A stretch of 64,000 nucleotides of DNA, from positions 491,699 through 555,698 of the forward strand of contig JAKVOO010000001.1 of assembly GCA_022482735.1 (NCBI GenBank). The letters run 5' to 3'. The position numbers were made by a program, and so were the translations under genes. Origin of the DNA: Bacilli bacterium. GTDB lineage: Bacteria; Bacillota_I; Bacilli_A; RFN20; CAG-826. Position 1 is the first letter of the stretch. Every line of letters starts with the position of its first letter. This document shows positions 44,436-54,377 of this stretch, piece after piece. The notes under the pieces were generated by a model. That model did not search any database and was not told the origin of the DNA. It saw nothing but the letters and a program-made list of their open reading frames with translations.

Positions 44436-46193
44436 ATGCATATGAAGAAAAGTCGCTTAGCTCTTGCTTTGACTACGCTTTCTTCCATCGCCCTGCTTTC
44501 TGGCTGTGGTAATGTTGTCACGCGTAGCAAAGACGGCTTAATCCTTTCTTTCACCGGCGCAGACGGTCAAAGAATTGATTATACAGCTGACGAACTGTTT
44601 TCGGGCTATAAAACCGATGCTGACACAATTACCAAATATTACTCGGCTATTTACGAAGTCTTAGTGCGTAACCTTTTCGAAGGTAACTCTATGGCTTTGA
44701 AAAAAGATGAGTTATATAAAAAAGCCGAAAAGAAAGTCAGTTCAGCAGAAGAAACCGCGAAAAGCAACGCAAAAACAAATGGTACCAGTTATGATACCGA
44801 AATTCAGGCTATCTATGATTCTTATAGCGTAGAAAACAAAAGTGAATTACTTGAGTATTTTGCCTATAAGGAAATGGAAACAGAAGTTAAATCCGAATTT
44901 TATGATGCCAGTGCCGATTGGACAAAAACCGGTGTTGATGGTTTATCCAACACATGGAAAGATTTGACTGATGATTACTTATCTGAAGAACTTCCTTTCC
45001 ACGTTAAACATATACTCGTGAAATTAAACACTTCTTCAACCAATGGTTACACGGCAAGCCTTACCGAAGGCGAAGCTACGAAACTTGCTGGTGTTGTTAC
45101 TCGTTTAGCAACGCGCAAGGGAGGCGACACCTTCAACAACTTGGCTCTTGAGCAAAGTGATGATAGTGGCTCTCAAACTGCCAGTGGCGATCTTGGAATC
45201 ATGGACAAGGATACTTCTTACGTCAATGAATTCAAATTGGGCGTCTATGCTTACGAAACATTGTTTAATCAAGTTACTTCTGTATCGACATCTGCCGCTA
45301 CAAAGTCGCTGCTTGTTCCCGAAGATGTTCAAGCCAAGATGGAAGCAATTGGATTAGGCGAAATTCCTTATGAAGCTGCTTTGAAGATTAAGGATTACGC
45401 CACTATTACTAAGGACGCTAACGGCGATACCTATAATGATGGTGATGCCGCCTACTATCCACGTAACGTTTACTTCAACAAATATTTCAATCGTCATAAT
45501 ATCAGTGTTATCACTCCAAACTCTGTCGATTCTGCGAACGAAGTTGGAACTCCTAATGCTACTTATGAGGCTATGTCCGGATTCCAAAGCGTTCCCGAAC
45601 TTGGCGGTAAAAAAGTTTTATGCGACGAAAATGGAAATGTGATTCTTGTAACCAAAGCCAATTTTTCAGGTGACAGTTACGAAGGCGTACACTTCATCGT
45701 CGTTCAAAGAAATGCACTTATTCCTGTTCAAAATGGTGTGAGTCTTGAAGACTATTACACAACGGCCATTCCTGGAGACAGCGATTATCCAGTCGATAAT
45801 AGCAATGATCCGCTTGATACTTATGTCAATTATATGACAACTGAGCGGTCGACTTATCAAACCCGGGCCAACACTGTTACGGATAAAATTAAAAACTTTG
45901 ACAGCAATGTTGACTATCGGATTTATAATCAACTTCTCGCCTATGAGAATGTTGAGATCTATGATGAGACCTTATCTCAATCATTAAATGACTATATCAA
46001 CATGCAAATTGCTTCTAGCAAAATCAGTGATACCCAAAGTTTTGAACAGACTTGGAATTCATGGATTGAACAATTAGATGAACTCGAATATTTGAGAGAA
46101 AATCGTCTAGTCAGCGAATCATGCGCAATTTCCTTTGTTAACAGTGATTCCGCAGCCTTTGCTGAAGGAGGTGCTTGCTATGTCAAAAAGTAA
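44436..46193 (+). CDS. PrsA-like foldase lipoprotein with a parvulin domain
   Basis: 585 aa. Signal peptide with lipobox LSGC (Cys24). An N-terminal SurA/PrsA-type helical region (about 45-185) precedes a parvulin-type prolyl isomerase domain that begins at FHVKHILVKL (188-197) and has GGDTFNNLALEQSDDSGS and SGDLGIMDK. A further C-terminal region of 250 residues is unrecognised and longer than in PrsA. It should help exported proteins fold at the outer membrane face. It lies in the same neighbourhood as hit and yhaM, as prsA does in Bacillus. It overlaps the next lipoprotein gene by 14 bases. Confidence 0.8.
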   Translation: MHMKKSRLALALTTLSSIALLSGCGNVVTRSKDGLILSFTGADGQRIDYTADELFSGYKTDADTITKYYSAIYEVLVRNLFEGNSMALKKDELYKKAEKKVSSAEETAKSNAKTNGTSYDTEIQAIYDSYSVENKSELLEYFAYKEMETEVKSEFYDASADWTKTGVDGLSNTWKDLTDDYLSEELPFHVKHILVKLNTSSTNGYTASLTEGEATKLAGVVTRLATRKGGDTFNNLALEQSDDSGSQTASGDLGIMDKDTSYVNEFKLGVYAYETLFNQVTSVSTSAATKSLLVPEDVQAKMEAIGLGEIPYEAALKIKDYATITKDANGDTYNDGDAAYYPRNVYFNKYFNRHNISVITPNSVDSANEVGTPNATYEAMSGFQSVPELGGKKVLCDENGNVILVTKANFSGDSYEGVHFIVVQRNALIPVQNGVSLEDYYTTAIPGDSDYPVDNSNDPLDTYVNYMTTERSTYQTRANTVTDKIKNFDSNVDYRIYNQLLAYENVEIYDETLSQSLNDYINMQIASSKISDTQSFEQTWNSWIEQLDELEYLRENRLVSESCAISFVNSDSAAFAEGGACYVKK

Positions 46194-47682
46194 AAAGATC
46201 AAATCTTTCTTCCTCGCTGCTGCCGCTTTACTTCTTACGGGATGTACAACGATAGCTGCAAACCCGAGTTTCTATGATGACAAACTCGTAAATGTAGGCG
46301 ATAACGAAGTTTATAACAATATTGAATCAACCGTCATTGATCTTCTTAAGGATCAATCGACCACCAAATCGGATGTCCGCGATGCGGTCTTAGCCAAACT
46401 TGCTGAATCCTACTTTGGTAAATGGGAAGATGTCGATAAAGAAAGCGATTTTGCGAAAGACGTTAATCGTCGGGTAGCCAAGTTACTTCTTGATGATATC
46501 AAAGGTGGCTCTTATTCTTATCGGAGCAAGTTCGATGAGGAAAAATTCGCCTTATCAATCGTCAAAAAATTCTATAAGGTAAATGGCTCTTACGACTTGT
46601 CACTTACTTCTGCTTGGCATAAAGACATCATCTTTACTCCAGATGTGACCGAGGATAACGTGGGCACCGTTGCCCTTCACCTCGACTACTACAGCGATTA
46701 CATTAATGATGTCTTGGTCCCAAAGGTCTATCAGTCGAAATTAGTTGAGAAATATCTCATCGAAAATGAGTACCGTTCACTATACTTGAGTCATGCACGG
46801 AAGGTTCATTATGTGGCAATCACAATTAATGATAACCATCCTGAAGCGGCTCGTTACTTAATTGATGAATTCATCGATAGTAATATTATCAATGGTACCG
46901 CTGAAACTGCCAATCTTGAAATTTTAGCTAATGCTTGGCGGGGTGTTGACAGTCAATTTGTTTCTAACGAATCAGCGTTATTAAATGCTGCTGAACTTGT
47001 TGGTGCCGGTTTCGATAATACTATTTATGGTGATTTGTTAAGCGACTATAACAAAATTACTGCTGATGTGAAAACCACCGACTCATCAATTGAATCGACC
47101 TTTACCAGCAACGGCTCCTATACCAAGGAAGTCGGATTAGATATTAAAACCACGGATACTAAAGTGCTTGATTATACTACCGACGGATGGTATGTCCGCG
47201 ATGGCGGTCTTTCAAGTTTACCGACTGCGATTCGCGATCGTCTATTTAGCCGCTCGGTCGAAAGTGGCGTTGACTATGTACTTGATGATGAAGGCAACTC
47301 TGAGAATGGTGGTCATTTATCGGATGATGAAACCGAAATCAATAGTTATGTTCGTAACATTCATGGCAAATACTATTTGATGCCTGAATCGGTTGATCGG
47401 AAAGATTCCCGTAACTTCCTTAACTTTGATGCTAGTAGCAAAACCTACTACATCATTCAAGTGGATGAAGCGGTTAATCGGGCCAAATTCACCGTTGGCG
47501 ACGACAGTGTTTATCAAAATCTTGATGAGATCGTCGGTGAGGTTGCTAAAGTATTAGCCACGAAGGATACCAATAAAACATTGGCGCTATCGAAATATAT
47601 CGAAGATATGGATATTAAATTCCATGATCAAGATATCTACGATTACTTCCAAGAGCAATACCCAGACATTTTTGATAATTAA
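46180..47682 (+). CDS. Lipoprotein, SurA/PrsA-related, no clear isomerase domain
   Basis: 500 aa from the ATG at 46180 (GGAGG upstream). Lipobox LLTGC, Cys22. The middle has ARKVHYVAITIND, and the C-terminus has KTYYIIQVDEAVNRAKF, both resembling the strands that flank parvulin domains, but I see no complete domain. The end is acidic and helical, like a PrsA C-terminus. It is translated together with the preceding foldase gene and may be a paralogue or partner that has lost catalysis. Confidence 0.65.
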   Translation: MSKSKKIKSFFLAAAALLLTGCTTIAANPSFYDDKLVNVGDNEVYNNIESTVIDLLKDQSTTKSDVRDAVLAKLAESYFGKWEDVDKESDFAKDVNRRVAKLLLDDIKGGSYSYRSKFDEEKFALSIVKKFYKVNGSYDLSLTSAWHKDIIFTPDVTEDNVGTVALHLDYYSDYINDVLVPKVYQSKLVEKYLIENEYRSLYLSHARKVHYVAITINDNHPEAARYLIDEFIDSNIINGTAETANLEILANAWRGVDSQFVSNESALLNAAELVGAGFDNTIYGDLLSDYNKITADVKTTDSSIESTFTSNGSYTKEVGLDIKTTDTKVLDYTTDGWYVRDGGLSSLPTAIRDRLFSRSVESGVDYVLDDEGNSENGGHLSDDETEINSYVRNIHGKYYLMPESVDRKDSRNFLNFDASSKTYYIIQVDEAVNRAKFTVGDDSVYQNLDEIVGEVAKVLATKDTNKTLALSKYIEDMDIKFHDQDIYDYFQEQYPDIFDN

Positions 47683-47690
47683 TTATGTCT

Positions 47691-47723
47691 AAAAAGGAGA
47701 CACTAGTTTGTCTCCTTTTTTTA
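47691..47723 (+). terminator. Terminator of the lipoprotein pair
   Basis: AAAAAGGAGACA / TGTCTCCTTTTT hairpin with a short loop and T7, starting a few bases after the stop. Confidence 0.9.
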
Positions 47724-47732
47724 TGCCTAAAC

Positions 47733-47761
47733 TTGAAGTTATCTACTTGCTCATCTAAAAT
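47733..47761 (+). promoter_or_regulatory. Promoter for hit
   Basis: TTGAAG (47733-47738) and TAAAAT (47756-47761), spacer 17 bases; GGAGG follows before the start at 47801. Confidence 0.65.
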
Positions 47762-47800
47762 AAGAGCAGTCGATTTATTGTTTGAGGAGGTTTCCACTAT

Positions 47801-48223
47801 ATGGATGATAATTGTATTTTTTGTAAAATTGCCAAGGGCGAAATTCCTTGTCATAAGGTTTATGAAGATAATGAGGTATTGGCTTTTCTCGACTTATCAC
47901 AAACGACCATTGGCCATACTTTAGTTATTCCAAAGGAGCATTATCCAAATTTTCTTTCAACTCCACAAAATGTTATGCACCATGTCATGGATGTCGCTCA
48001 ACGGGTTGGTCAAGCCCAAATGACGGAACTCTTGGCCCGCGGAGTGAATATTCTCAGTAACGTTGGTGAGGTCGCTGGCCAAAGCATCGCACACTTTCAT
48101 GTGCATGTAATTCCCCGCTATGCTTCTGGCGATGGTTTGCGAATTACTATGCTCGACAATGAGAAAAGAAAAGATCTTAATTTGCCAGTCCTAGCTGAAA
48201 AGATTGCTGGTGGCATCAAATAA
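47801..48223 (+). CDS. hit: HIT family nucleotide hydrolase
   Basis: 140 aa. Zinc-type N-terminus CIFCKIAKGEIP and the histidine triad HFHVHVIPR near residues 97-105. HIT proteins cleave nucleoside phosphoramidates or dinucleoside polyphosphates. Short monocistronic gene with its own promoter and a two-way terminator shared with yhaM. Confidence 0.96.
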   Translation: MDDNCIFCKIAKGEIPCHKVYEDNEVLAFLDLSQTTIGHTLVIPKEHYPNFLSTPQNVMHHVMDVAQRVGQAQMTELLARGVNILSNVGEVAGQSIAHFHVHVIPRYASGDGLRITMLDNEKRKDLNLPVLAEKIAGGIK

Positions 48224-48250
48224 AAAAAACTCCATACGGAGTTTTTTTTA
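48222..48250. terminator. Bidirectional terminator between hit and yhaM
   Basis: AAAAAACTCC / GGAGTTTTTT stem around ATAC with A and T runs on both sides; it works for hit on the plus strand and yhaM on the minus strand. Confidence 0.9.
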
Positions 48251-49183
48251 TCTTTTCTTTGGCTTATAGAAGTAAGAATCATTCAACGGCCAAATGCGAC
48301 TAGTAAACTCGCCTTCCGCCACTCCTTCGAATGCCTTATCAAGAATCATCATTTTGGCATCAATATCATCAATGAAAGAAAGGAGCAAAGCCTCGCGGGT
48401 TAAAGGTAACACGGGACTTCCATATTCAAGATGCCCATGATGGGCAAGCACCATATGCTCAAGTAACGTTGGTACTTCACTTGTGATATTTAGTTCATCC
48501 GCCATCTCATGTATTTCGCTAGCACAAATAGAAATATGACCGAGAAGTTTTCCTTCCGTTGTATATTTAGTAATAATCGGCCCTGACAACTCCACAACTT
48601 TTCCTAAATCATGAAGCAGGACTCCCCCGATAAGGATATCGCGATCGATTCCAGAGTAATACTGTGCCATCAAGTCAGCTAATCCGGCCATTGAAAGCGT
48701 GTGATAAAGTAAGCCATTAGCAAATTCATGATGGTTGCGAACCGCAGCGGGGAAAGTAACAAAAGCCTCATAGTGACGCTCAATTAATGAATTAACGATT
48801 AAGGCGACTTCTGGATCTTTAATCGATTGAAGAAGCGTTTTTAACTTTGTCTCTAGTTCAGCTTGCGGAATCGGACTCGCAATCGTATAGCGAGCAATAT
48901 CAATGCCCTCAACGGGTAGTTTCTTGCCACTGATTATTTTAAGTTGGAGGCCATTACGATAAAAAATAACATCCGCATCCAACTCAACTATATTACCAAT
49001 TGCAAAAATGTCCGCATCTTCGGAATTGATTTCCCATTTTTTGCCCTCAATGGTTCCCGTTTTATCTTGAAAAGTAACCGTGAAATAAGTCTGGTTATTT
49101 CCCGTCACTCCCTTCGTCATATTTGTGACTAAAAAAGTATCATGCAGTCTTTCGCCATCAACTAGATCTTTAATATAGCTCAT
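48248..49183 (-). CDS. yhaM: 3'-5' exoribonuclease YhaM
   Basis: 311 aa. An N-terminal OB-fold (about 10-90) precedes an HD phosphohydrolase domain with HHEFANGLLYHTLSMAG and LLHDLGKVVEL, and later LAHHGHLEYGSP. YhaM trims short 3' ends of RNA left by other nucleases in the cytosol. Start at 49183 has GGAGG; the recX stop lies three bases upstream. Confidence 0.95.
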   Translation of the reverse strand: MSYIKDLVDGERLHDTFLVTNMTKGVTGNNQTYFTVTFQDKTGTIEGKKWEINSEDADIFAIGNIVELDADVIFYRNGLQLKIISGKKLPVEGIDIARYTIASPIPQAELETKLKTLLQSIKDPEVALIVNSLIERHYEAFVTFPAAVRNHHEFANGLLYHTLSMAGLADLMAQYYSGIDRDILIGGVLLHDLGKVVELSGPIITKYTTEGKLLGHISICASEIHEMADELNITSEVPTLLEHMVLAHHGHLEYGSPVLPLTREALLLSFIDDIDAKMMILDKAFEGVAEGEFTSRIWPLNDSYFYKPKKR

Positions 49184-49186
49184 CCA

Positions 49187-49978
49187 TTAATCCTCCAAAA
49201 CTAAACTTATATCTTCGTAATTATAACCTTTTTGCTCTAGAAGATAAATGAGACGTTGTCGTAAATTAAGCCCTGTATACTTGCTTTGGTAACGCTTTTT
49301 AGCTTTCAATAAATCACTATGTAAGTTTTCCATTACCAAATTATGCGGAATTTGCGGAAGGTTTTGCACAATTGCTATCGCCTTACTTTGAGAAAATCCA
49401 TTTCGGTAAAGAAAAGCAAAAACGGCATCATTTTGCGCTTTTTGATTGGGAAATTTTTTCCCATGCAAAAACTTTTTCGCCATTCGGTCAATTTGATATT
49501 CACTATCTAATGAGGTTAACGGGAGATTATCAATAATCGTCTGACTAATTCCTTTTTTTAGAAGATCGCTTTTTACTCGTTTAGGACCATAGCCGCGATG
49601 TCTAGCGTATTCCATATAGTCGTCAGCAAAAGTTGAATCGTTTATTAGATTGTTACTAAGAAGCCTCTTGATAATTGAATTAATCGTTGCATTATCAACC
49701 TTTTTATTTCGAAGACGGCGACGAATTTCCATTTCAGTATAACTATGACGGGCGACGAGCGATAACGCATATTGTTGGGCGGAAGCAACTTCTGACCGTT
49801 TCTTAATCTGAGAGATTTCATCGCGACTAAGTTTTTTTCCTTCAAACAGAAAGAAATCCGTAAATGTATCTATGTCAATTTTTATTTCTTCTTGAGTAGA
49901 AAAAAGAATTTTAATGCTTTTCTTATTATGAGCAATCCTAATAATTGATATTTCTTTAGAAGTGACGGCGGATGGCAC
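49187..49978 (-). CDS. recX: RecX regulatory protein
   Basis: 263 aa, the long Firmicutes type. Three-helix repeats are visible: RHSYTEMEIRRRLRNKKV, NDSTFADDYMEYARHRGYGPKRVKSDL and the C-terminal LRQRLIYLLEQKGYNYEDI. RecX inhibits or edits RecA filaments. The frame begins with a GTG at 49978 inside the glycosyltransferase gene; a shorter start is possible. Confidence 0.88.
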   Translation of the reverse strand: MPSAVTSKEISIIRIAHNKKSIKILFSTQEEIKIDIDTFTDFFLFEGKKLSRDEISQIKKRSEVASAQQYALSLVARHSYTEMEIRRRLRNKKVDNATINSIIKRLLSNNLINDSTFADDYMEYARHRGYGPKRVKSDLLKKGISQTIIDNLPLTSLDSEYQIDRMAKKFLHGKKFPNQKAQNDAVFAFLYRNGFSQSKAIAIVQNLPQIPHNLVMENLHSDLLKAKKRYQSKYTGLNLRQRLIYLLEQKGYNYEDISLVLED

Positions 49979-51128
49979 GGTTATAAACCTCCATAATATT
50001 TAAATAGAATTGATCAATCGAGTATTTCTCAATTAATTGGGCACTGTTGGTCAACATTTGTCTTTTTCTAAGCGAAGAAAGATTAATTAATAAATTTAGG
50101 TTATTGATAAAGCTTTTTTCGTCATTAAAGAAATATCCGGTTTCCCCATCGATAAGGACATCTCCCAAGTTTTCATCATGACGGGCAAGTAAAAGAAGAC
50201 CGCTGGCCATAGCTTCCATAAAAGTTAAGCCTTGGGTTTCAGTCACCGAAGCCGATACAAATAAGTCCGCTGCATGGTAATAAAAAGGAACTTCCGCCGG
50301 TGCGACCGGGCCCACAAATACCACCTTGTCGTTCAGATTTAATTTATTAACCTGATTTTTAAGGCCATTTAAAGCCGGACCACCACCGACGATGAGAAGT
50401 TTAACTTTAGCATCAAAATGAAGAGCCAAATATTTAGCAAAATTATCAATTATTACATCAATTGATTTTTCTTTAGCTACCCGTCCCAGCGAAAGAATCG
50501 TAAAGCAATTATCTAAATTATATTGATGTTTAAACTGAGCCAATTTTTCCTTATCAATCTTATCGTCTTTAAAACGCGAAAAATCAATGCCGGTGGGTAC
50601 AATATTGATATATCTTTCGACCCCATACGTCCGCAAAATATCTTTTGTTTTCTGACTAGGAGAAATAAATTCGGTTGCACCTTCAGCCTTAAATCGTGAA
50701 AATTCCCGAACGATTTTTTTGGCAAAAACATCTAAGTGCCCCCGGGTAACATAATAGGTGTAATCTTCATACATCGTGTGATAGGTATAGACGTTAGGAA
50801 GATCTAATGTACGAGCAACATAATTGCCAAAAATACCAATTCCAGCCTCAGTTTGGACGTGAACCAAATCCGGCTTAATCGCTTTGATAATTTTCATTGC
50901 TTTACTGTTATATAAACCCGCCATCCGATAGCCATAGAGTTTTTTTAATTCAATGCCCGGAATTCTTATAACTCGATTCTCATACGTCAAGTTGCGAGTA
51001 AAAGGATTGGTCGTAACTACAACACAAAGATGCCCGTGGGCAGTCAAAACATCCTGAAGTGATTTACTTGAGGTTGCGACACCATTAATCTCGGGCGGAA
51101 AAGTGTCCGAAAAAATAACTATTCTCAT
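49956..51128 (-). CDS. GT4 glycosyltransferase (diacylglycerol glucosyltransferase type)
   Basis: 390 aa. N-terminal FSDTFPPEINGVATSSKSL is typical of MGlcDAG/alMGS-type enzymes of Acholeplasma and streptococci. The C-terminal Rossmann domain has the E-x7-E motif in TETQGLTFMEAMASG. It probably transfers glucose from UDP-glucose to diacylglycerol at the inner membrane face, making glycolipid. Its ATG overlaps the stop of the upstream membrane protein, a pairing common in Gram-positive glycolipid loci. Another acceptor lipid is possible. Confidence 0.85.
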   Translation of the reverse strand: MRIVIFSDTFPPEINGVATSSKSLQDVLTAHGHLCVVVTTNPFTRNLTYENRVIRIPGIELKKLYGYRMAGLYNSKAMKIIKAIKPDLVHVQTEAGIGIFGNYVARTLDLPNVYTYHTMYEDYTYYVTRGHLDVFAKKIVREFSRFKAEGATEFISPSQKTKDILRTYGVERYINIVPTGIDFSRFKDDKIDKEKLAQFKHQYNLDNCFTILSLGRVAKEKSIDVIIDNFAKYLALHFDAKVKLLIVGGGPALNGLKNQVNKLNLNDKVVFVGPVAPAEVPFYYHAADLFVSASVTETQGLTFMEAMASGLLLLARHDENLGDVLIDGETGYFFNDEKSFINNLNLLINLSSLRKRQMLTNSAQLIEKYSIDQFYLNIMEVYNRAIRRHF

Positions 51129-52408
51129 GGTTTTTTATTATCATCTTTTTCATCATCATCTTTTTCTTTTCGGGAAAAAACACTAGTCTTAAATTTCTTA
51201 ATTTTTTCTTCCACTTCCCGTGTAGAAAGGGATGATGTCCGATACATAAAATCGGATGATGCCTTCCGAGCCTCAAAGGTTTCGCGTTGAATATCAACGA
51301 ATGTTTTAGAAGCAAAAGCATAATCTTCCTCGTTTTCCATGCGCGAATGATAGAAAGCGGAAACAAATCCGCCGATGATTAATCCAAAGTAGAAAGTAAA
51401 GAACCGCCATAAAATTTGTGCGGATGCCACTAACGCTTTCGTTTGGAAAATACCAATAAATAACTGCTGGAACATATATTCAGAAATACCAGCCGCACCA
51501 GGTAGTGGAACTAACGAGGTAATCATCTGTAAAAAACTATACATAAAAACACTGTTCCAATATTGGCCAGTCATATCGACTTTGAGTGTTAAACCGACAA
51601 GATAAGGAATTGAATATATGATTAAAAACCGTATCGCAAAGATAATCGTAATCAAAATTGTGACTGGAATATTGCTTTGAAGACGCCGAAGTTCGATACG
51701 GAAGTTTTCCGTTGTAACCTGGAGCCGAGCCCGAGTTTTTTCCGGACTCCGCACCAAGTGTAATCGCCAGGCAAGATTAACACCCGTGTTAATAACAAAA
51801 TTGTGAATCTTACTTGAATAAGACATAATCAGCAATCCTGAGATAACTGCGGCATTAATAATAAAGCCAATAAGTGCTAGTACCCATATCGGTAGAGAAA
51901 TATTAAAGACCACAATCGGTTGGGAGGTAAGAATTAATGTTTTAAACTTCAATATCATAGCCAATAATCCAAAAAGCATCAAAACCACCTGGAAGATAAT
52001 GAAGTGCATAACTAAGATTGAGGCCGCAGTTGACACTTCAACCTTTTGTTTCCGCATCGTATTGGCCTGCGCAATTTGCCCACCGCTTGAAGAAGGCGTA
52101 ATATCCGAATAAAATTGACCAATAAAGGCAACTGCCAACCCACGATGGACTTTGTAGTGAGTCGTATAAAGACGGGCCAAAATAAAGATAATAACACCAT
52201 CAACTAGATAGTATAAAAACATCGCAATCAAAATAAAAATAATGTAACGAACATCAGCCTGGCCAAGAGCTGAAGCCACATCGCCAAAATTGTCTTTTAA
52301 AGTCAAATAACCGACTAAAACGGCCATCGTTAAGACAATTGCTATGTTAATAAAGTATTTTTTTGTTTTGCTGTTTTTTTTACTCGGGTTAGAAACTTCA
52401 TTTGCCAT
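51125..52408 (-). CDS. Lysylphosphatidylglycerol synthase transmembrane-region family protein
   Basis: 427 aa with about eight membrane helices (first at about 19-37) and a long charged C-terminal tail (370-427). The segment DITPSSSGGQIAQANTMRKQ and the later SLVPLPGAAGISEYMF are typical of the UPF0104/PF03706 family, which matches the flippase half of MprF without the lysyl-transferase half. With the glycosyltransferase downstream it may move or organise glycolipids. No aminoacyl transfer is expected. Confidence 0.85.
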   Translation of the reverse strand: MANEVSNPSKKNSKTKKYFINIAIVLTMAVLVGYLTLKDNFGDVASALGQADVRYIIFILIAMFLYYLVDGVIIFILARLYTTHYKVHRGLAVAFIGQFYSDITPSSSGGQIAQANTMRKQKVEVSTAASILVMHFIIFQVVLMLFGLLAMILKFKTLILTSQPIVVFNISLPIWVLALIGFIINAAVISGLLIMSYSSKIHNFVINTGVNLAWRLHLVRSPEKTRARLQVTTENFRIELRRLQSNIPVTILITIIFAIRFLIIYSIPYLVGLTLKVDMTGQYWNSVFMYSFLQMITSLVPLPGAAGISEYMFQQLFIGIFQTKALVASAQILWRFFTFYFGLIIGGFVSAFYHSRMENEEDYAFASKTFVDIQRETFEARKASSDFMYRTSSLSTREVEEKIKKFKTSVFSRKEKDDDEKDDNKKP

Positions 52409-52546
52409 ATATTATCAATCCTTAATCGCTTCATTATAACATAGTAGCGAAAGCAATAAATTGTCTTTTATTATCAAAACTAAAAATATTAGTTACCAAG
52501 TAATACAATTTCTCTTTTGTATCTTACTTATTTATATGTTTACGTT

Positions 52547-52552
52547 TATAAT
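52547..52552 (+). promoter_or_regulatory. -10 element for the heterodimeric ABC exporter
   Basis: Perfect TATAAT about 30 bases upstream of the start at 52584; only a weak -35 (TTACTT-like) at 17 bases. Confidence 0.5.
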
Positions 52553-52583
52553 AAACACGTTTCATTAGATGAGAGGTGATTTT

Positions 52584-54364
52584 ATGGGAAGATATGCCAA
52601 AATTATGTTTAAAATGACCAAGGGTCATCGCGGACTGTATTTGTTCGGTTTTTTTCTCACCTTTTTAGGGGTCGTTTTCTCCTTAACTAGCATCTACGTG
52701 AATAAGATTTTAATTGATGTTTTAAACGGTGATGCCCCAGCGGGAAAAATCGCTATTTTTATTACCAACAATATAATGGGCGGTCAAGATTTTTTAAGAC
52801 AAAATATTTGGATTTTTGCGCTTTCAATAATTGGAATTACCACGGGCATGGCTCTAATTCAAACTTCCAAGAATATCGTTCAAGCTTCGGTTAACACGTC
52901 AATTATGAAGGAGATGCAATTAAAGCTCTTTTATCATATTGAACGCCTTCCCTACCCGAAACTTAAAACAATGAAAAATGGAGACTTGATTCAAACGTGT
53001 ACCCGAGACGAGGAAGTTCTTCGTAACTTTGTTATTGGTCAAATTAATATGATTGTGTATACCTTCTGTATTGTCGTTTTATCATTTTTGATTTTACTTA
53101 CGGTCAATGTGACTATTGCCGTAACTTCCATAATCATTCTCCCTGTTTTATCTATTTACTCCTTTTTCTTGATCAAAGAGGTGAGGAAAAGATATCGGAA
53201 AACCGATGATAGCGAGTCGCGCATGACAAGTAAAATCGAGGAAAACCTCTCAGCCGTGCGTGTGGTCAAGGCCTATAATAACGAAAAGTATGAGATTGAG
53301 GATTTTGAAAAGTATCTTGCCGATTATGAAACCAAATTTATTCGTTGGCGGAAAACCTCTTCATTTTACTTTGCTAGCTCTGACATTTTAGTTTTTGGTC
53401 AAATTGTTTTGTCACTTTTAACCGGAATTTACCTTGGAACCCAAGGAAAGATGAATATTGGTGATCTCTATTTGGCGGTTACCTTTACTTCAATGATTGT
53501 ATGGCCAGTTCGTCAGGTTGCTCAAATACTATCCAACCTTGCGCAGGCTATCGTCTCCATGGATCGGATGGATCTTATACTTAATGAACCCCTTGAGGAT
53601 ATTACTACTGGGACTAACCCCCAATATTCAAGGCGACTTTGTCTTTGATGGAACTGGATTTCAATATTCCGATGGTAACGAAGAGGTTCTTCACGATATT
53701 AATCTTCACGTTCATGCGGGAGAGACCTATCGCCGTTATGGGCAAAACCGGTTCGGGAAAATCGACATTTGTCAACTTGCTAACTCGTTTATACGACTAT
53801 ACTGAAGGGCACATTCTACTTGATGGTGTCGAATTAAAAGATATCCAAAAAGAATACTTACGCCGGAATATTGCCTCGGTTTTGCAAGAACCATTTCTTT
53901 TTAGCAAAACCATTATTAATAATTTGAAGATGGCTAATAAGAACGCTTCTGAAAAGGAAATTTTACGCGCGACGACCATCGCAGACATCCACAATACGAT
54001 TCTTTCATTTGAGCAAGGATATGATACCCCTGTCGGTGAAAAAGGCGTCACTTTATCTGGCGGCCAAAAACAGCGCCTAGCCATCGCTCGGACGATTATT
54101 AACGATGTGCCGATTTTAATATTTGATGATTCGTTGAGTGCCGTCGATACCGAAACTGATCTCAACATTCGTAGTGCCCTAAAGTCAAGGGCTAAAAATA
54201 CGACCACGGTAATTGTTACCCATCGGGTGGCGACGGCAAAAGATGCCGATCGTATTATCGTTTTTGAAAATGGTACGATTACCCAATGTGGTACTCATGA
54301 TGAGTTAGTCAATAAGGACGGACTCTATAAACGCGTTTATGATATTCAAACGCGGATTATTTAA
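52584..54364 (+). pseudogene. Heterodimeric ABC exporter subunit A, two single-base frame breaks
   Basis: Start at 52584 with AGAGGTGA upstream (an ATG at 52569 contains the binding site). The first frame has six helices of an ABC exporter and runs to the C5 at 53618-53622. The second frame gives NIQGDFVFDGTGFQYSDGNE. The third, from about 53728, has Walker A MGKTGSGKST, signature LSGGQKQR and IFDDSLSAVD. Removing one C and the T at 53728 restores a 592-aa protein; the span is 3n+2 bases. The Asp after Walker B in place of Glu marks the degenerate half of BmrC/LmrC-type pairs. Two lesions may be errors or true decay. Its partner follows at 54378. Confidence 0.85.
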
Positions 54365-54377
54365 GGAGGTGTAAGAT

